A DNA stretch of 64,000 nt from JANMOK01 sp031415055 (GTDB lineage: Bacteria > Pseudomonadota > Alphaproteobacteria > Rhodobacterales > Rhodobacteraceae). Below the pieces are notes generated by a model, which saw only the letters and a program-made list of their open reading frames with translations, did no database searches and was not told the DNA's origin. Position numbers and translations under genes: made by a program. This document shows, piece by piece, positions 25,606 to 34,505 of the stretch; the stretch's first letter is position 1; each line of letters begins with the position of its first letter. Location of the stretch: NCBI GenBank assembly GCA_031415055.1, contig JANOQZ010000016.1, forward strand, positions 76,217 through 140,216. The letters are read 5' to 3'.

Positions 25606-28552
25606 TTCGTTCCTGCACGTTCTCTGTGGCCAACAACTGGTAAAAGGTTTCCGTTAGTTTTTGGTTATCGGCGGGCAAATGAGCCCACTCCCCCGCCGTC
25701 AGCCTCCCCCTTAACAACCCAACCGGGTGTGCCCTCAACGTCAGGCGCAAGGCCACGTAATCCTCCACCACCTGCTCGCCTTCGGTCATGCTTGGCAGGA
25801 TGACCTTCTCCTCAAACAACCCTTCCCCCTCCAAGTCGCCCGCGAACAGCGGCAAGGGTTCGATCCCTTTGATCGCTTTCGCTTGCCATTGCGCATCGCG
25901 GCGGCCCATGGCCAGCGATGCAAAGGCATCGGCTTCGGCGAGCAGGGTCAGCAGGCGCGGCGGGGTTCCCGCCCGCCGCCAGACATCTTCGACCTCGGTA
26001 TAGCCATTGCCGCGCGACGAGGTGATCCATAAAGCCTCCTCCTCGCGCATCGCCTTGATCTGGCGAAAGCCAAGGCGCAGCGCCAGCCCGCCCTTGCCGT
26101 CGGGTTCCAGCACGTTGTCCCAATAGCTGGCGTTGATGCACACCGGGCGCAGCTCGACCCCGTGCATTCGCGCGTCGCGGACGATCTGGGCCGGGGCGTA
26201 GAACCCCATCGGCTGCGAGTTGAGCAGGGCGCAGGCAAAAATCCCGGGGTGGTGGAATTTCAGCCAGGCCGAGGCATAGACCAAGAGGGCGAACGAGGCA
26301 GCGTGGCTTTCGGGGAAGCCGTATTCGCCAAAGCCCTCGATCTGCGAAAAACAGCGTCCGGCGAATTCGGCATCGTAGCCATTGGCGGCCATGCCGGCCA
26401 GAAACCGCTCGCGGAACAGATGAATGGTGCCCGATTTCTTGAAGGTCGCCAAAGCGCGACGCAACCGGTCGGCCTCCTCGGGGGTGAACCCCGCGCCGAT
26501 AATGGCAATCTGCATCGCCTGTTCCTGAAACAGCGGCACCCCCAGCGTCTTGCCCAGCACCGCGCCCAAGGCATCGGAGGGAAACTTGACGATTTCCTCA
26601 CCACGCCGCCGCCGGATATAGGGATGCACCATGTCGCCCTGAATGGGGCCGGGGCGGATGATCGCCACCTCGATCACCAGATCATAAAAACAGCGCGGCT
26701 GCATGCGCGGCAGAAAGTTCATCTGCGCCCGCGATTCCACCTGAAACACCCCGATGGAATCGGCGACGCAGAGCATGTCGTAGACCTTGGGGTCCTCCGG
26801 CGGCAGAGTGGCCAGCGTGTAATCGACCCGGTGATGCAGACGCAAAAGTTCAAATGCCTTGCGGATGCAACTCAGCATGCCAAGTGCGAGAATGTCGACC
26901 TTCAGGATGCCAAGCGTATCGATGTCATCCTTGTCCCAGCAGATGACGGTGCGGTCCTCCATCGCCGCGTTCTCGATCGGCACCAGCGCATCGAGCGGGC
27001 CTTCGGTCATGATAAAGCCACCGACATGCTGGCTGAGATGGCGGGGAAAACCGATGATCTCGTCCACCAGTTCCAGCGTCTGCGCCAGCCGTTTATCCGC
27101 AGGGTCCAACCCCAGTTCGCGCAAGCGCTCCTCGCGCAACATGCCCTTGCCGCCCCAACCCCAGATTTGCGAGGCCAGCGCCGAGACCACGTCGTTGGAC
27201 AGCCCCATCACCTTGCCAACCTCGCGGATCGCCCGTTTGCCGCGATAATGCACCACCGTGGCGCACAGCCCGGCGCGGTGGCGGCCGTATTTTTCGTAGA
27301 CGTGCTGGATCACCTCTTCGCGGCGCTCGTGTTCAAAATCGACGTCAATATCGGGCGGCTCGTCGCGGGCTTCGGAGACGAAACGTTCAAACACCATGGT
27401 GCCGATCTCGGGCGAGACCGAGGTGACGCCCAAAGCATAGCAGACCACCGAATTGGCCGCCGAACCGCGGCCCTGACACAGAATCCCGCGCGAGCGGGCG
27501 AAATCAACCACATCGTGCACGGTCAGGAAATAGGGCGCATAGCCCAGCTTTTCGATCAGAGCCAGTTCGTGGACGACCTGCTTTTGCACCTTTTCGGTGG
27601 CCCCGTCGGGGTATCGCCAATGCAGACCTTCGCGGGTCAGGCGGGCCAGGCGTTGCTGCGGTTCCTCGCCTCCGGAAACCTCGGACGGGTATTCGTAACG
27701 CAGTTCGGTCAAGGCAAAATGGCATCTCGCAGCGATTTCACCCGAGCGATGCACGGCTGGTTCATAGCCTTTGAACAGGTGCAGCATTTCACCTTCCGAC
27801 CGCAATCGCCGTTCGGCATTCGGCTGCGCTGCACGACCAATCGCATCAATCCGCAACCCGGCCCGAATGCAGGTCAACACATCGGTTAAGCGACGACGTG
27901 ATCCGTGGTGCATCATCGGTTCGGCGGAAGCGACGAGGGGAATGTTCAGTTGCGCCGCCATTTTCGCCAGCCGTTTCAGCCGCGACCTGTCTTGCCCATC
28001 GTATCGCGGGGCAAGGATAAGGTAGCAGTCGGGGAAGGTTTTGATCAGGGTTTGGGCCTGCTGGTGCCAACTTTCCGAAGCAGTTTCCGGCGGGTGGATC
28101 AACAACATCTGGCCTTGGCCATACGCCAACAAATCCTCCAGATGCAGTTCGCATTCACCCTTGACCGACCGCCGTTTACCAAGCGTCAAAAGCTGCGACA
28201 GCCGCCCCCAAGCGGCGCGATCTTGCGGCAGAACCGTCACTGCAAACCCATCCGCCAACACGATCCGCGCCGCAGGTATCTGGCGCGGGATCACGGCATC
28301 GGGCGCCACCACATGCGCTAAAGTGCTCGGCCCTTCGGCCTCACCCCGCGCCACCCGCTTAGCTTCGGCCACTTCACGACCCAGCGCCTTCAACTCGCAA
28401 TGCGCCCGCACGATGCCGGCGACCGAGTTCACATCGGCAATAGCGAAAGCTTGCATCCCCAGTTCCGACGCCCGCCGTGCGTATTCCTCGGGGTGGGACC
28501 CGCCGGTCAGGAAAGTAAAGTTCGAGGTGATGCAGAGTTCGGCGAAGGGCAT
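25442..28552 (-). CDS. dnaE2: error-prone DNA polymerase DnaE2/ImuC, C-terminus altered
   Basis: The 1036-residue protein is an alpha-type polymerase: an N-terminal PHP domain (FAELCITSNFTFLTGGSHPEE), then catalytic acids in PPDIDVDFEHERREE, QGRGSAANS and VEIAIIRPGPIQG-like VEVAIIRPGPIQGDMVHPY. It should act in SOS translesion synthesis with ImuB. Similarity runs to about residue 955 (LRAHPVGLLRGRL). The last 80 or so residues do not resemble the usual OB-fold end and are read through the overlapping nuclease gene, so the normal C-terminus appears to be lost. An SOS-like box lies 14 bases before the ATG. Confidence 0.88.
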   Translation of the reverse strand: MPFAELCITSNFTFLTGGSHPEEYARRASELGMQAFAIADVNSVAGIVRAHCELKALGREVAEAKRVARGEAEGPSTLAHVVAPDAVIPRQIPAARIVLADGFAVTVLPQDRAAWGRLSQLLTLGKRRSVKGECELHLEDLLAYGQGQMLLIHPPETASESWHQQAQTLIKTFPDCYLILAPRYDGQDRSRLKRLAKMAAQLNIPLVASAEPMMHHGSRRRLTDVLTCIRAGLRIDAIGRAAQPNAERRLRSEGEMLHLFKGYEPAVHRSGEIAARCHFALTELRYEYPSEVSGGEEPQQRLARLTREGLHWRYPDGATEKVQKQVVHELALIEKLGYAPYFLTVHDVVDFARSRGILCQGRGSAANSVVCYALGVTSVSPEIGTMVFERFVSEARDEPPDIDVDFEHERREEVIQHVYEKYGRHRAGLCATVVHYRGKRAIREVGKVMGLSNDVVSALASQIWGWGGKGMLREERLRELGLDPADKRLAQTLELVDEIIGFPRHLSQHVGGFIMTEGPLDALVPIENAAMEDRTVICWDKDDIDTLGILKVDILALGMLSCIRKAFELLRLHHRVDYTLATLPPEDPKVYDMLCVADSIGVFQVESRAQMNFLPRMQPRCFYDLVIEVAIIRPGPIQGDMVHPYIRRRRGEEIVKFPSDALGAVLGKTLGVPLFQEQAMQIAIIGAGFTPEEADRLRRALATFKKSGTIHLFRERFLAGMAANGYDAEFAGRCFSQIEGFGEYGFPESHAASFALLVYASAWLKFHHPGIFACALLNSQPMGFYAPAQIVRDARMHGVELRPVCINASYWDNVLEPDGKGGLALRLGFRQIKAMREEEALWITSSRGNGYTEVEDVWRRAGTPPRLLTLLAEADAFASLAMGRRDAQWQAKAIKGIEPLPLFAGDLEGEGLFEEKVILPSMTEGEQVVEDYVALRLTLRAHPVGLLRGRLTAGEWAHLPADNQKLTETFYQLLATENVQERNAETVGTILPQKVRHHSGSATGKYPEQGAGFGIGRRQRRRDGRDTETRAEATPK

Positions 28553-28565
28553 GATGCCCGACTAT

Positions 28566-28580
28566 ATTCACGTTTTGTTC
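28566..28580 (-). promoter_or_regulatory. LexA/SOS box upstream of dnaE2 (one mismatch)
   Basis: On the minus strand the sequence reads GAAC, seven bases, GAAT, one base off the alphaproteobacterial SOS consensus GTTC-N7-GTTC (equivalently GAAC-N7-GAAC). It ends 14 bases upstream of the dnaE2 ATG, as expected for a LexA-repressed promoter. Confidence 0.65.
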
Positions 28581-28599
28581 CAAATTGGGAGTCCGAACA

Positions 28600-28633
28600 A
28601 AAGAAAACGGCCCGGAAACTGGTTCCAGGCCGT
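28600..28633 (-). terminator. rho-independent terminator of the VPLPA-CTERM gene
   Basis: ACGGCC (28607-28612) pairs with GGCCGT (28628-28633), and GGAA/TTCC extend the inner stem. On the minus strand it is followed by a T-rich run (TTTTCTTTTG). It lies 22 bases after the stop of the gene at 28655 and just upstream of the dnaE2 promoter. Confidence 0.8.
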
Positions 28634-28654
28634 AAAATTTCTGCTGACTTGGGG

Positions 28655-29299
28655 TCAGGCGGCTTTGCGACGACGTTTCAAGGCACCGATCACCAACAGC
28701 GCGCCACCAAGAAGCGGCAGGGCTGCAGGCAGCGGCACTGGCGAAGCTTCACCAACCGTCAGTGACTGAATTTTGAAACGATCCCACTCGCCCGGTGCGC
28801 CGATGCCAAAAATCTGGCCCAACAAACCACCGATAAAGCTGTAATTGCCGTCCCCCGGTATACCAATCGCGCCACCAAGTGCCGCAATATCGCCGCCCTG
28901 TGCCGTGAACAACTGGAAGTTCGACAGGCCACCACTATGACGGAAAAAACTGAATTCGATCGATTCCAAGACGACATTCTTGCTGAAGCTAAAAATCAAC
29001 GCGTCTTTCCAAAGTCCACCGCCGTCAACCGAGCGGTTGTCAACGCCGATACCATTTTCGCCGATGCCCGCGGCGCTGCCATTAAAGGTGATTTTTTCGC
29101 CGCCACCGGTAACCAAGTTACCGCCAGCTTGGAAGCTGCCCGCGCTGATCGTCAGGTCAATCCCACCGGACGACATAACATACGAAGACGCCGAGGGTGT
29201 GGTCGGGTCAATTGCGGTGAAGTCGAATGTGATGGCGTTTGCAGCACTGCTGGTCAAAGCCAAAACAGCCATTGCGGCTGCAAAAATGTAATTACGCAA
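28655..29299 (-). CDS. VPLPA-CTERM sorting-domain exported protein
   Basis: The 214-residue protein has a Sec signal peptide (cleavage near SSAANA) and a C-terminal sorting signal: VPLPAALPLLGGALLVIG followed by KRRRKAA. This VPLPA-CTERM signal is the alphaproteobacterial variant of PEP-CTERM and implies processing by an exosortase and surface display or release. The middle is beta-rich with Gly and Ser and no enzyme motif. A terminator follows. No exosortase gene lies in the window. Confidence 0.85.
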   Translation of the reverse strand: MRNYIFAAAMAVLALTSSAANAITFDFTAIDPTTPSASSYVMSSGGIDLTISAGSFQAGGNLVTGGGEKITFNGSAAGIGENGIGVDNRSVDGGGLWKDALIFSFSKNVVLESIEFSFFRHSGGLSNFQLFTAQGGDIAALGGAIGIPGDGNYSFIGGLLGQIFGIGAPGEWDRFKIQSLTVGEASPVPLPAALPLLGGALLVIGALKRRRKAA

Positions 29300-29599
29300 T
29301 TCATCCCCCCAAGGAAAGCAAATCTACAACAGTGGAAAGCTAGCACTTGCCAAATCGTATGGGAACCCTAAAAACGCCATTTCTGCATTTTTTGTGCAGA
29401 GCCTGGGATTTCCATAGTTTCTCGCCAGATACTGCCACTTTCCACTCGGTGCATCGGCAAATTCTAGGCCTGCCGGAACAATGAATTGGGCATTCGCCCC
29501 GCACAATAGGGCGATGAGTCGCCATCTCCTGACTAAAATCAAAATGGTTGGAACCAAAACGGCATAGGATCACTTGGCTATGAAAGAAAGGCATTCATC
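29300..29599. other. divergent intergenic region
   Basis: This 300-base gap lies between the divergent VPLPA-CTERM and DoxX genes and probably contains both promoters. I found no convincing hairpin, repeat or coding frame. Reading frames present on the minus strand have no start site or composition that suggests a gene. Confidence 0.5.
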
Positions 29600-30181
29600 A
29601 TGTCCGAAACTTATGAATACAAGAACGTAAAGGAACGTTTGTATCTGCCATTTTTGAGTGGCTTTTATGACGCTTTCGCTCAGCCCTTGGCTTGGGTTGC
29701 GCTGCGTGCGCTTACCGGCGGGTTGCTGGTCGTATCGGGTTGGCCCAAAATACTGGACCCAATGGCGATGAACGGGTTTGTCGAAGGGCTGGGGTTTTAT
29801 CCCGGATGGTTTTGGTCGCCGCTGCTCGCGGCCATGCAGTTTTTTGGCGGTATGGCGATCATGGTCGGTCTTTTCACGCGCCCAATTGCGTTGGCAAACG
29901 CCGTCATGCTGGCAATCACGCTGTATTTCCACGTCGCCAGTCCCTATGGCGAAAGTTTCCTGACTGCGGCCGGGGTGGAATTCATGAAAACAAGTGGTGC
30001 GCAATATTTTACTGCAGATGCTTTGCGCCAACTTGCTGATGGAGGAGTGGGTTTCCTTGACCGCGTTCAAGAAAAGGCGGTTTGGCTATCGCTAATGTGG
30101 GTTGCCACTGCGGCTTTTTTTGCAGCCTTTGGTGGTGGCATGTGGTCAATCGACCGATATTACCTGCGCCGGGAAGTTTGA
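29600..30181 (+). CDS. DoxX family membrane protein
   Basis: The 193-residue protein has four hydrophobic helices. ALRALTGGLLVVSGWPKI and GGMAIMVGLFTRPIALAN match DoxX, a family connected with quinone or thiosulfate oxidoreductases and with SodA-associated membrane complexes in other bacteria. The N-terminal 35 residues are soluble. The gene is alone on its strand between the two halves of the split mutasome locus. Confidence 0.85.
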   Translation: MSETYEYKNVKERLYLPFLSGFYDAFAQPLAWVALRALTGGLLVVSGWPKILDPMAMNGFVEGLGFYPGWFWSPLLAAMQFFGGMAIMVGLFTRPIALANAVMLAITLYFHVASPYGESFLTAAGVEFMKTSGAQYFTADALRQLADGGVGFLDRVQEKAVWLSLMWVATAAFFAAFGGGMWSIDRYYLRREV

Positions 30182-30365
30182 GCGCGTTTGGTCTGCTCGT
30201 GCAGAATCCGACTTGCCTAGCCGCAGCGTCGCAACAGGTGTGTGGCTGAGCACTTCACGGCAATGACGGACGTTTCGCCCAAACAAGGTTGGCAAGGGCA
30301 TGCGGGCAACATTCTGCTGCCGCCAAGGTTCGTCGCCGACCAGACGGACAATCTAACCGAATTTT

Positions 30366-30668
30366 TCAAGCCGGTGCGCCAACCTTGGCAATTTCTGCAG
30401 GGAAATTGTACCAGTCTTTGCCTGCCGCCATGATGCAACTTGTGCCGTTCGGGTCGGTAACCAGAATCGTCCAAGTGCCGGTTGCAGGTGAGGCCCATAT
30501 TTCCAACATTTTGGTGGTGCTGTTCAGCCCCGATCCTTGCGGGCTTTCGCCATATTTGCTGCTAAGCTGGCCGACCATGGTATCACGGGTGGCGCACATG
30601 GATTGGGCATTTGCCGAGGTTGCAACCAGCGCAATTGCGAAGGCGGCTGTTAGGGTTCGTTTGGGCAT
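30366..30668 (-). CDS. small exported hypothetical protein
   Basis: The 100-residue protein has a signal peptide (LVATSANAQ). The mature part holds two cysteines (SMC and SCIM) that could form a disulfide, and the strand-like stretch GTWTILVTDPNGTSCIMAAG recalls small periplasmic proteins found widely in Rhodobacteraceae. I know of no assigned function. The 3' side overlaps nothing; a 250-base gap separates it from imuB upstream. Confidence 0.75.
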   Translation of the reverse strand: MPKRTLTAAFAIALVATSANAQSMCATRDTMVGQLSSKYGESPQGSGLNSTTKMLEIWASPATGTWTILVTDPNGTSCIMAAGKDWYNFPAEIAKVGAPA

Positions 30669-30894
30669 TCTTCACTCCTGCGCATTTGCGCGGAGCTGCC
30701 GGGTCAGGATTGGCGGGGCAACCCGCGCTGGTTTCCGGACCTTGCCGGATGTTTCTGACTTTCTCCCTTAGACTCACCCTGACTTGCCAATCGGGCAACA
30801 GCGTGGCGTCTTTCGACACAATTGTACCTTAATGGTTGAGGAATTGTGTTCGCCGTGAATTTTATCACTAAAATTCAACTGTTTATGGGAAGTT

Positions 30895-30922
30895 AACCTT
30901 GTTGCGGGTTTGCAACAAGGTT
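30895..30922 (-). terminator. hairpin at imuB stop
   Basis: AACCTTGTTGC (30895-30905) pairs perfectly with GCAACAAGGTT (30912-30922) around a six-base loop. The imuB stop codon begins inside the distal arm. The T-run after the stem is weak, so termination may be rho-dependent, or the hairpin may serve mainly to protect the 3' end. Confidence 0.6.
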
Positions 30923-32583
30923 CACCCAAAATCCCCATGCACAAACCAGCCGCCGCTCGCCTCACCCCCCAAAGCCTCAAAAATCCACAGCCGCGTGCCA
31001 TCCGCCGTCTCGATCCGCCAATAATCGCGCGGGCCGGAACGCCAGGCCGGATCATCCAGCCACCATTCCGGCGCGATGCGTTCGGGGCCGCTGGCATGGG
31101 TGCGGGTGAAGTCACGGCGACGCCAGCGAAACGCCAGCGGTGGGCGCGAGGGATCCAGCGGCGTCAGCAGTTCGGGGGCCGTCAGGGTCAACGGGCGCGG
31201 GCGCATCGGCGCGGGCCAATCAGCGGCGGCGGTTGACCAAGCCGCCGCCAGCACTTGCGCCGATTTTTCCGGGATATGGCTATCCGCCGGGGCCAGCCGG
31301 GTGATCGCCTCCATCCCCACGCGCGTGCCGATGCGGTTCAACAGCGCCTCCATCTCCACCCCGCCGCCGGGCAGGTGCCGGGCGCGGGCGGCTTCGGTGG
31401 CATCCAGATGGCCCTTGTGCTGGCTGGCGGACAGGGGCTCGGTGACAGAGGCTTCCAGCCGCAGAATATCGATGCCAAACCCCGCTTCGACCGCGCCGAG
31501 CTTCAGCGCCAGCAAGGGGCGGATGCGGGTTGGGTCGTCGGTTGGCCGCGCCAGCCCGATCTCGATGATTTCCACCGAATGATCGACGCGATACAGGCAG
31601 AACCGCACCCGCCGCGCCCCCTGTCCCTTGGCTTTCAGCTTTTCGCACAAAGGCGGCAGCAACCGGTCCAGCCCGGCCAGATAATCGCTTTCCTGCCCCA
31701 CCGGTTCGGGCAGGGTCAGGCGGACGGCGAAATTGGTTTCGGGTTTGGCCGGGGAAATCGGCTCGGGTTCGGAACCATGCGCCTGATCCAGCCGCCGCAC
31801 CAGTTCGATGCCAAACCGCCGCGCCAAAGCGCCGCGCGGAGTGCCCGCGATGTCACCGATGGAGCGCAGGCCAAGCCGCACCAGACTGGCGGTGGTGTTG
31901 GGGTCAATTCGCAACGCCGCCACCGGCAACCCCGCCAAAGCCGCCCGTGTTTGCCCCGCTGGCACGATGCGCGGCAAGGTGGCGTCGCGCGTTTGCAACG
32001 AAGGCGCAGGCCCGCCGCGTTCCCAGTTGCGCCGTTTGACGGCACGTGACCGCGTCGCCCGCGCCTCCTGATCAATCGCATCGCCCGACCGCGCCGCTTC
32101 CGCCGGGCTACCCGCAAACCGCGCAATCGCCCAAGCCGCCCCGGCGGTATCGGCGATGCCCATGCTTTGGGTCAGGCCAAGACGGGCGCAATCGCTGGCG
32201 ATAACACCGGCCAACCCCGCTTCACCGCCAAACAAATGCGCACAGCCCGATATATCAAGGATCAGCGACTCCGCCCCTTCCTGCGTTACCCAAGGGCTGA
32301 ATTTGCTCGCCCAACGGCGCAGGCTGGTCAGGAACGCAGCTTCGCGCAGTGGGTCGGCAGGGCGGGTCAACAGGTCGGGGCACAAGGCCCGTGCATCGGT
32401 CAAGGCCATACCGCGCCGCAACCCCGCCCGTTCCGCCAGCAGCGACAGACTGGCAAGCGATTGCGCATTGCCCTCGGTTGCGGCAATCGCAAACGGCAAT
32501 GCCATCAACGCCGGTTCAAAGCGCAGCACCCGCTCGGCAGCAAGGCGGGGAAACCACAGCGATAGAAGGCGGCGTTCGGGCAT
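30922..32583 (-). CDS. imuB: ImuB-type Y-family polymerase-like protein
   Basis: The 553-residue protein begins RLLSLWFPRLAAERVLR, the standard ImuB N-terminus, and contains ARALCPDLLTRPADP and DISGCAHLFGGE. ImuB resembles Y-family polymerases but is usually catalytically dead and links DnaE2 to the sliding clamp. A perfect SOS box lies 10 bases upstream. Normally imuA-imuB-dnaE2 form one operon; here imuA is absent nearby and dnaE2 lies 2.4 kb downstream beyond three unrelated genes. Confidence 0.88.
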   Translation of the reverse strand: MPERRLLSLWFPRLAAERVLRFEPALMALPFAIAATEGNAQSLASLSLLAERAGLRRGMALTDARALCPDLLTRPADPLREAAFLTSLRRWASKFSPWVTQEGAESLILDISGCAHLFGGEAGLAGVIASDCARLGLTQSMGIADTAGAAWAIARFAGSPAEAARSGDAIDQEARATRSRAVKRRNWERGGPAPSLQTRDATLPRIVPAGQTRAALAGLPVAALRIDPNTTASLVRLGLRSIGDIAGTPRGALARRFGIELVRRLDQAHGSEPEPISPAKPETNFAVRLTLPEPVGQESDYLAGLDRLLPPLCEKLKAKGQGARRVRFCLYRVDHSVEIIEIGLARPTDDPTRIRPLLALKLGAVEAGFGIDILRLEASVTEPLSASQHKGHLDATEAARARHLPGGGVEMEALLNRIGTRVGMEAITRLAPADSHIPEKSAQVLAAAWSTAAADWPAPMRPRPLTLTAPELLTPLDPSRPPLAFRWRRRDFTRTHASGPERIAPEWWLDDPAWRSGPRDYWRIETADGTRLWIFEALGGEASGGWFVHGDFG

Positions 32584-32593
32584 GATTCCAATT

Positions 32594-32608
32594 GTTCTTT
32601 ATTTGTTC
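32594..32608 (-). promoter_or_regulatory. perfect LexA/SOS box upstream of imuB
   Basis: GTTC (32594-32597), seven bases, then GTTC (32605-32608) match the alphaproteobacterial LexA operator exactly. The site ends about 10 bases before the imuB ATG at 32583 and would repress the gene until DNA damage. Confidence 0.85.
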
Positions 32609-32716
32609 TCAATTTAGCACAAGACAAACAGGAGTCGAGTGAGAGATGTCGCAAGACCGACAATCGAGGTCGCGGCAATACCTAAATAAAGCCAAACCCA
32701 TGATAATAGCCACGCC

Positions 32717-33607
32717 ATGAGCAACCAAACACCGGCAACAAACAACCGAAATGGCATAGCCCTGGTGTTTGGCGCAGCGCTGGCGTGGAGTTTTGGCGGC
32801 GCAATCGCCCGGTTCCTGACCGTCAGCGACAGTTGGACAATCGTGTTTTGGCGCGCCGGTTTCGCTTGGGTATTTCTACTGGCTGTCATGCTGTGGCGGG
32901 AAGGTTGGGGCGGCACTTGGCGGCAGATCTTTGCCATGCGTCTGCCAGCATTTGCCGTGGCACTGTGTTTCGCCACTGCTTCGACCTGTTTCGTCATCGC
33001 GCTCGCTTACACCAGCGTGGCCAACATCCTGCTGATGCAGGCGGGCGCACCGTTGATCGCGGCGTTGATCGGGCGAGTGTTGTTTGGCGAAGCGGTCAGC
33101 CTGACAACATGGGCAGCAATCGCGGCGGTAATCAGCGGCGTCGCCATCATGGTCTCGGGTTCGCTCAGCGGCCAGATTTCGCCAGTTGGCGACTCGTTGG
33201 CGCTGCTGATTGCGATGTTGTTCTCCGTCGCCATCGTAATGACCCGGCGATTCTCGCAGGTGTCGATGATACCCGCCGTCTGGCTGGGTACGCTGGTCGC
33301 CTCTTGTTTTGCCGCGACAATGGCCGGTCATTTTGCGGTATCCTTTCCCGACCTTGGCGTGCTTTTTGTTTTTGGCGCCCTCAGCTTTGCCCTAGGTTTG
33401 TCGTTGTTTGTCTCCGGTGTCCGGTTGATCCCGGCAACAATCGCCGCGCTGATTAGCGTCGCCGAGCCGGTGCTGGCACCTATCTGGGTCTGGCTCATCC
33501 ACAACGAGATACCCGCCCAGCGCACGCTTATCGGGGGTAGTATTGTGGTGGCGGCGCTGCTTTTGCACGTTGGTTGGCAATTTAGAAGGACACAGGGTCG
33601 CAATTGA
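32717..33607 (+). CDS. EamA/DMT-family transporter
   Basis: The 296-residue protein has ten hydrophobic helices in two EamA repeats, with RFLTVSDSWTIVFWRAGFAW in repeat one and SLFVSGVRLIPATIAALISVAEPVLAPIWVW near the end of repeat two. The latter is a typical DMT signature. Substrate unknown. It is divergent from imuB, so the short gap holds both promoters and the SOS box. Confidence 0.88.
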   Translation: MSNQTPATNNRNGIALVFGAALAWSFGGAIARFLTVSDSWTIVFWRAGFAWVFLLAVMLWREGWGGTWRQIFAMRLPAFAVALCFATASTCFVIALAYTSVANILLMQAGAPLIAALIGRVLFGEAVSLTTWAAIAAVISGVAIMVSGSLSGQISPVGDSLALLIAMLFSVAIVMTRRFSQVSMIPAVWLGTLVASCFAATMAGHFAVSFPDLGVLFVFGALSFALGLSLFVSGVRLIPATIAALISVAEPVLAPIWVWLIHNEIPAQRTLIGGSIVVAALLLHVGWQFRRTQGRN

Positions 33608-33692
33608 ACCATTTGTGATTGGTTCAGGTTATACAAACCTGTCAAAACAAGTGCCGCAAAGCGACCAGTTCAAACACCACGGGAGAGGTGAA

Positions 33693-34505
33693 ATGAAATA
33701 CTTTTTGGCTATTGCTGCTGCCCTTTGGGCAACGGCAAGTATTGCTGTGGCTGGTGAGACACTCGATCGAGTTGTGTCGGCGGGTAAATTGGTCATGTCG
33801 ACCGACCCGGAATATCCGCCGCAATCCTCGCTGGATGCCAACAATGATTTCATCGGCTTTGACATCGAGGTTGGCCGCGAGATTGCCAAACGACTGGGCG
33901 TCGAGATCGAATTCGTCACCCCGGGCTGGGACGTGATCACTGCGGGCAACTGGTCGGCGCGCTGGGATGTATCGGTTGGCTCGATGACCCCGACGCCCGC
34001 GCGGGCCGAGGTGCTGGATTTTCCGGCGATTTACTACTTCACCCCGGCTGCTTTGGCCGTGCACAGCGACAGCGCCGCAACAACGGTGGCCGACCTGAAC
34101 GGCAAGGCCATCGGTGTTGGCGTGGCCACCACCTACGAATCCTATCTCAAGGGTGATCTGGTGATCGACGCGGTTGGCGTGCCGGAATTCAGCTACGACA
34201 TTACCGGGGCGGATATCCACACATATGACACCGACCTTTTGGCGCTCGACGACCTGCGCCTCGGCGATGGCACCCGTCTGGATGGGGCGATCACGGCCCT
34301 GCCGACGATCGATGCCGCGATCAAAAATGGCTATCCGCTCAGAATTGTCGGTGATCCCCTGTTCATGGAACCGCTTTCGGTGGCAATCGACAAGGGAGAC
34401 GCCGAATTTGCCGCCAAAATGACCGAAATTGTTCAAGCCATGCACGATGACGGCACCTTGACCCGGCTGAGCGAGCAGTTCTACGGGATTGATCTGACCA
34501 AGTAA
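33693..34505 (+). CDS. amino-acid ABC transporter substrate-binding protein
   Basis: From ATG 33693 (GGGAGAGG at 33681-33688) the 270-residue protein has a signal peptide (ASIAVAGETL) and the SBP_bac_3 fold: GKLVMSTDPEYPPQS, GFDIEVGREIAKRLGVEIEFV, and WDVSVGSMTPTPARAEVLDF. It should deliver a polar amino acid to the permease encoded immediately downstream. The stop codon shares one base with the permease ATG. Confidence 0.92.
   Translation: MKYFLAIAAALWATASIAVAGETLDRVVSAGKLVMSTDPEYPPQSSLDANNDFIGFDIEVGREIAKRLGVEIEFVTPGWDVITAGNWSARWDVSVGSMTPTPARAEVLDFPAIYYFTPAALAVHSDSAATTVADLNGKAIGVGVATTYESYLKGDLVIDAVGVPEFSYDITGADIHTYDTDLLALDDLRLGDGTRLDGAITALPTIDAAIKNGYPLRIVGDPLFMEPLSVAIDKGDAEFAAKMTEIVQAMHDDGTLTRLSEQFYGIDLTK

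Noticed and set aside
25600..25625. GAAC-N6-GAAC directly before the PBECR-like gene as an SOS box.
   Set aside because: The spacing is six, not seven, and the site is inside the dnaE2 reading frame, so it is more likely coincidence.
26162..27889. A 575-codon open frame on the plus strand opposite dnaE2.
   Set aside because: It is a mirror frame of a strongly biased coding strand and carries no protein pattern; dnaE2 on the minus strand explains the region.
31255..32049. A long plus-strand frame opposite imuB.
   Set aside because: It has low-complexity Gln/Arg-rich composition typical of an antisense frame; imuB on the minus strand is clearly the gene.
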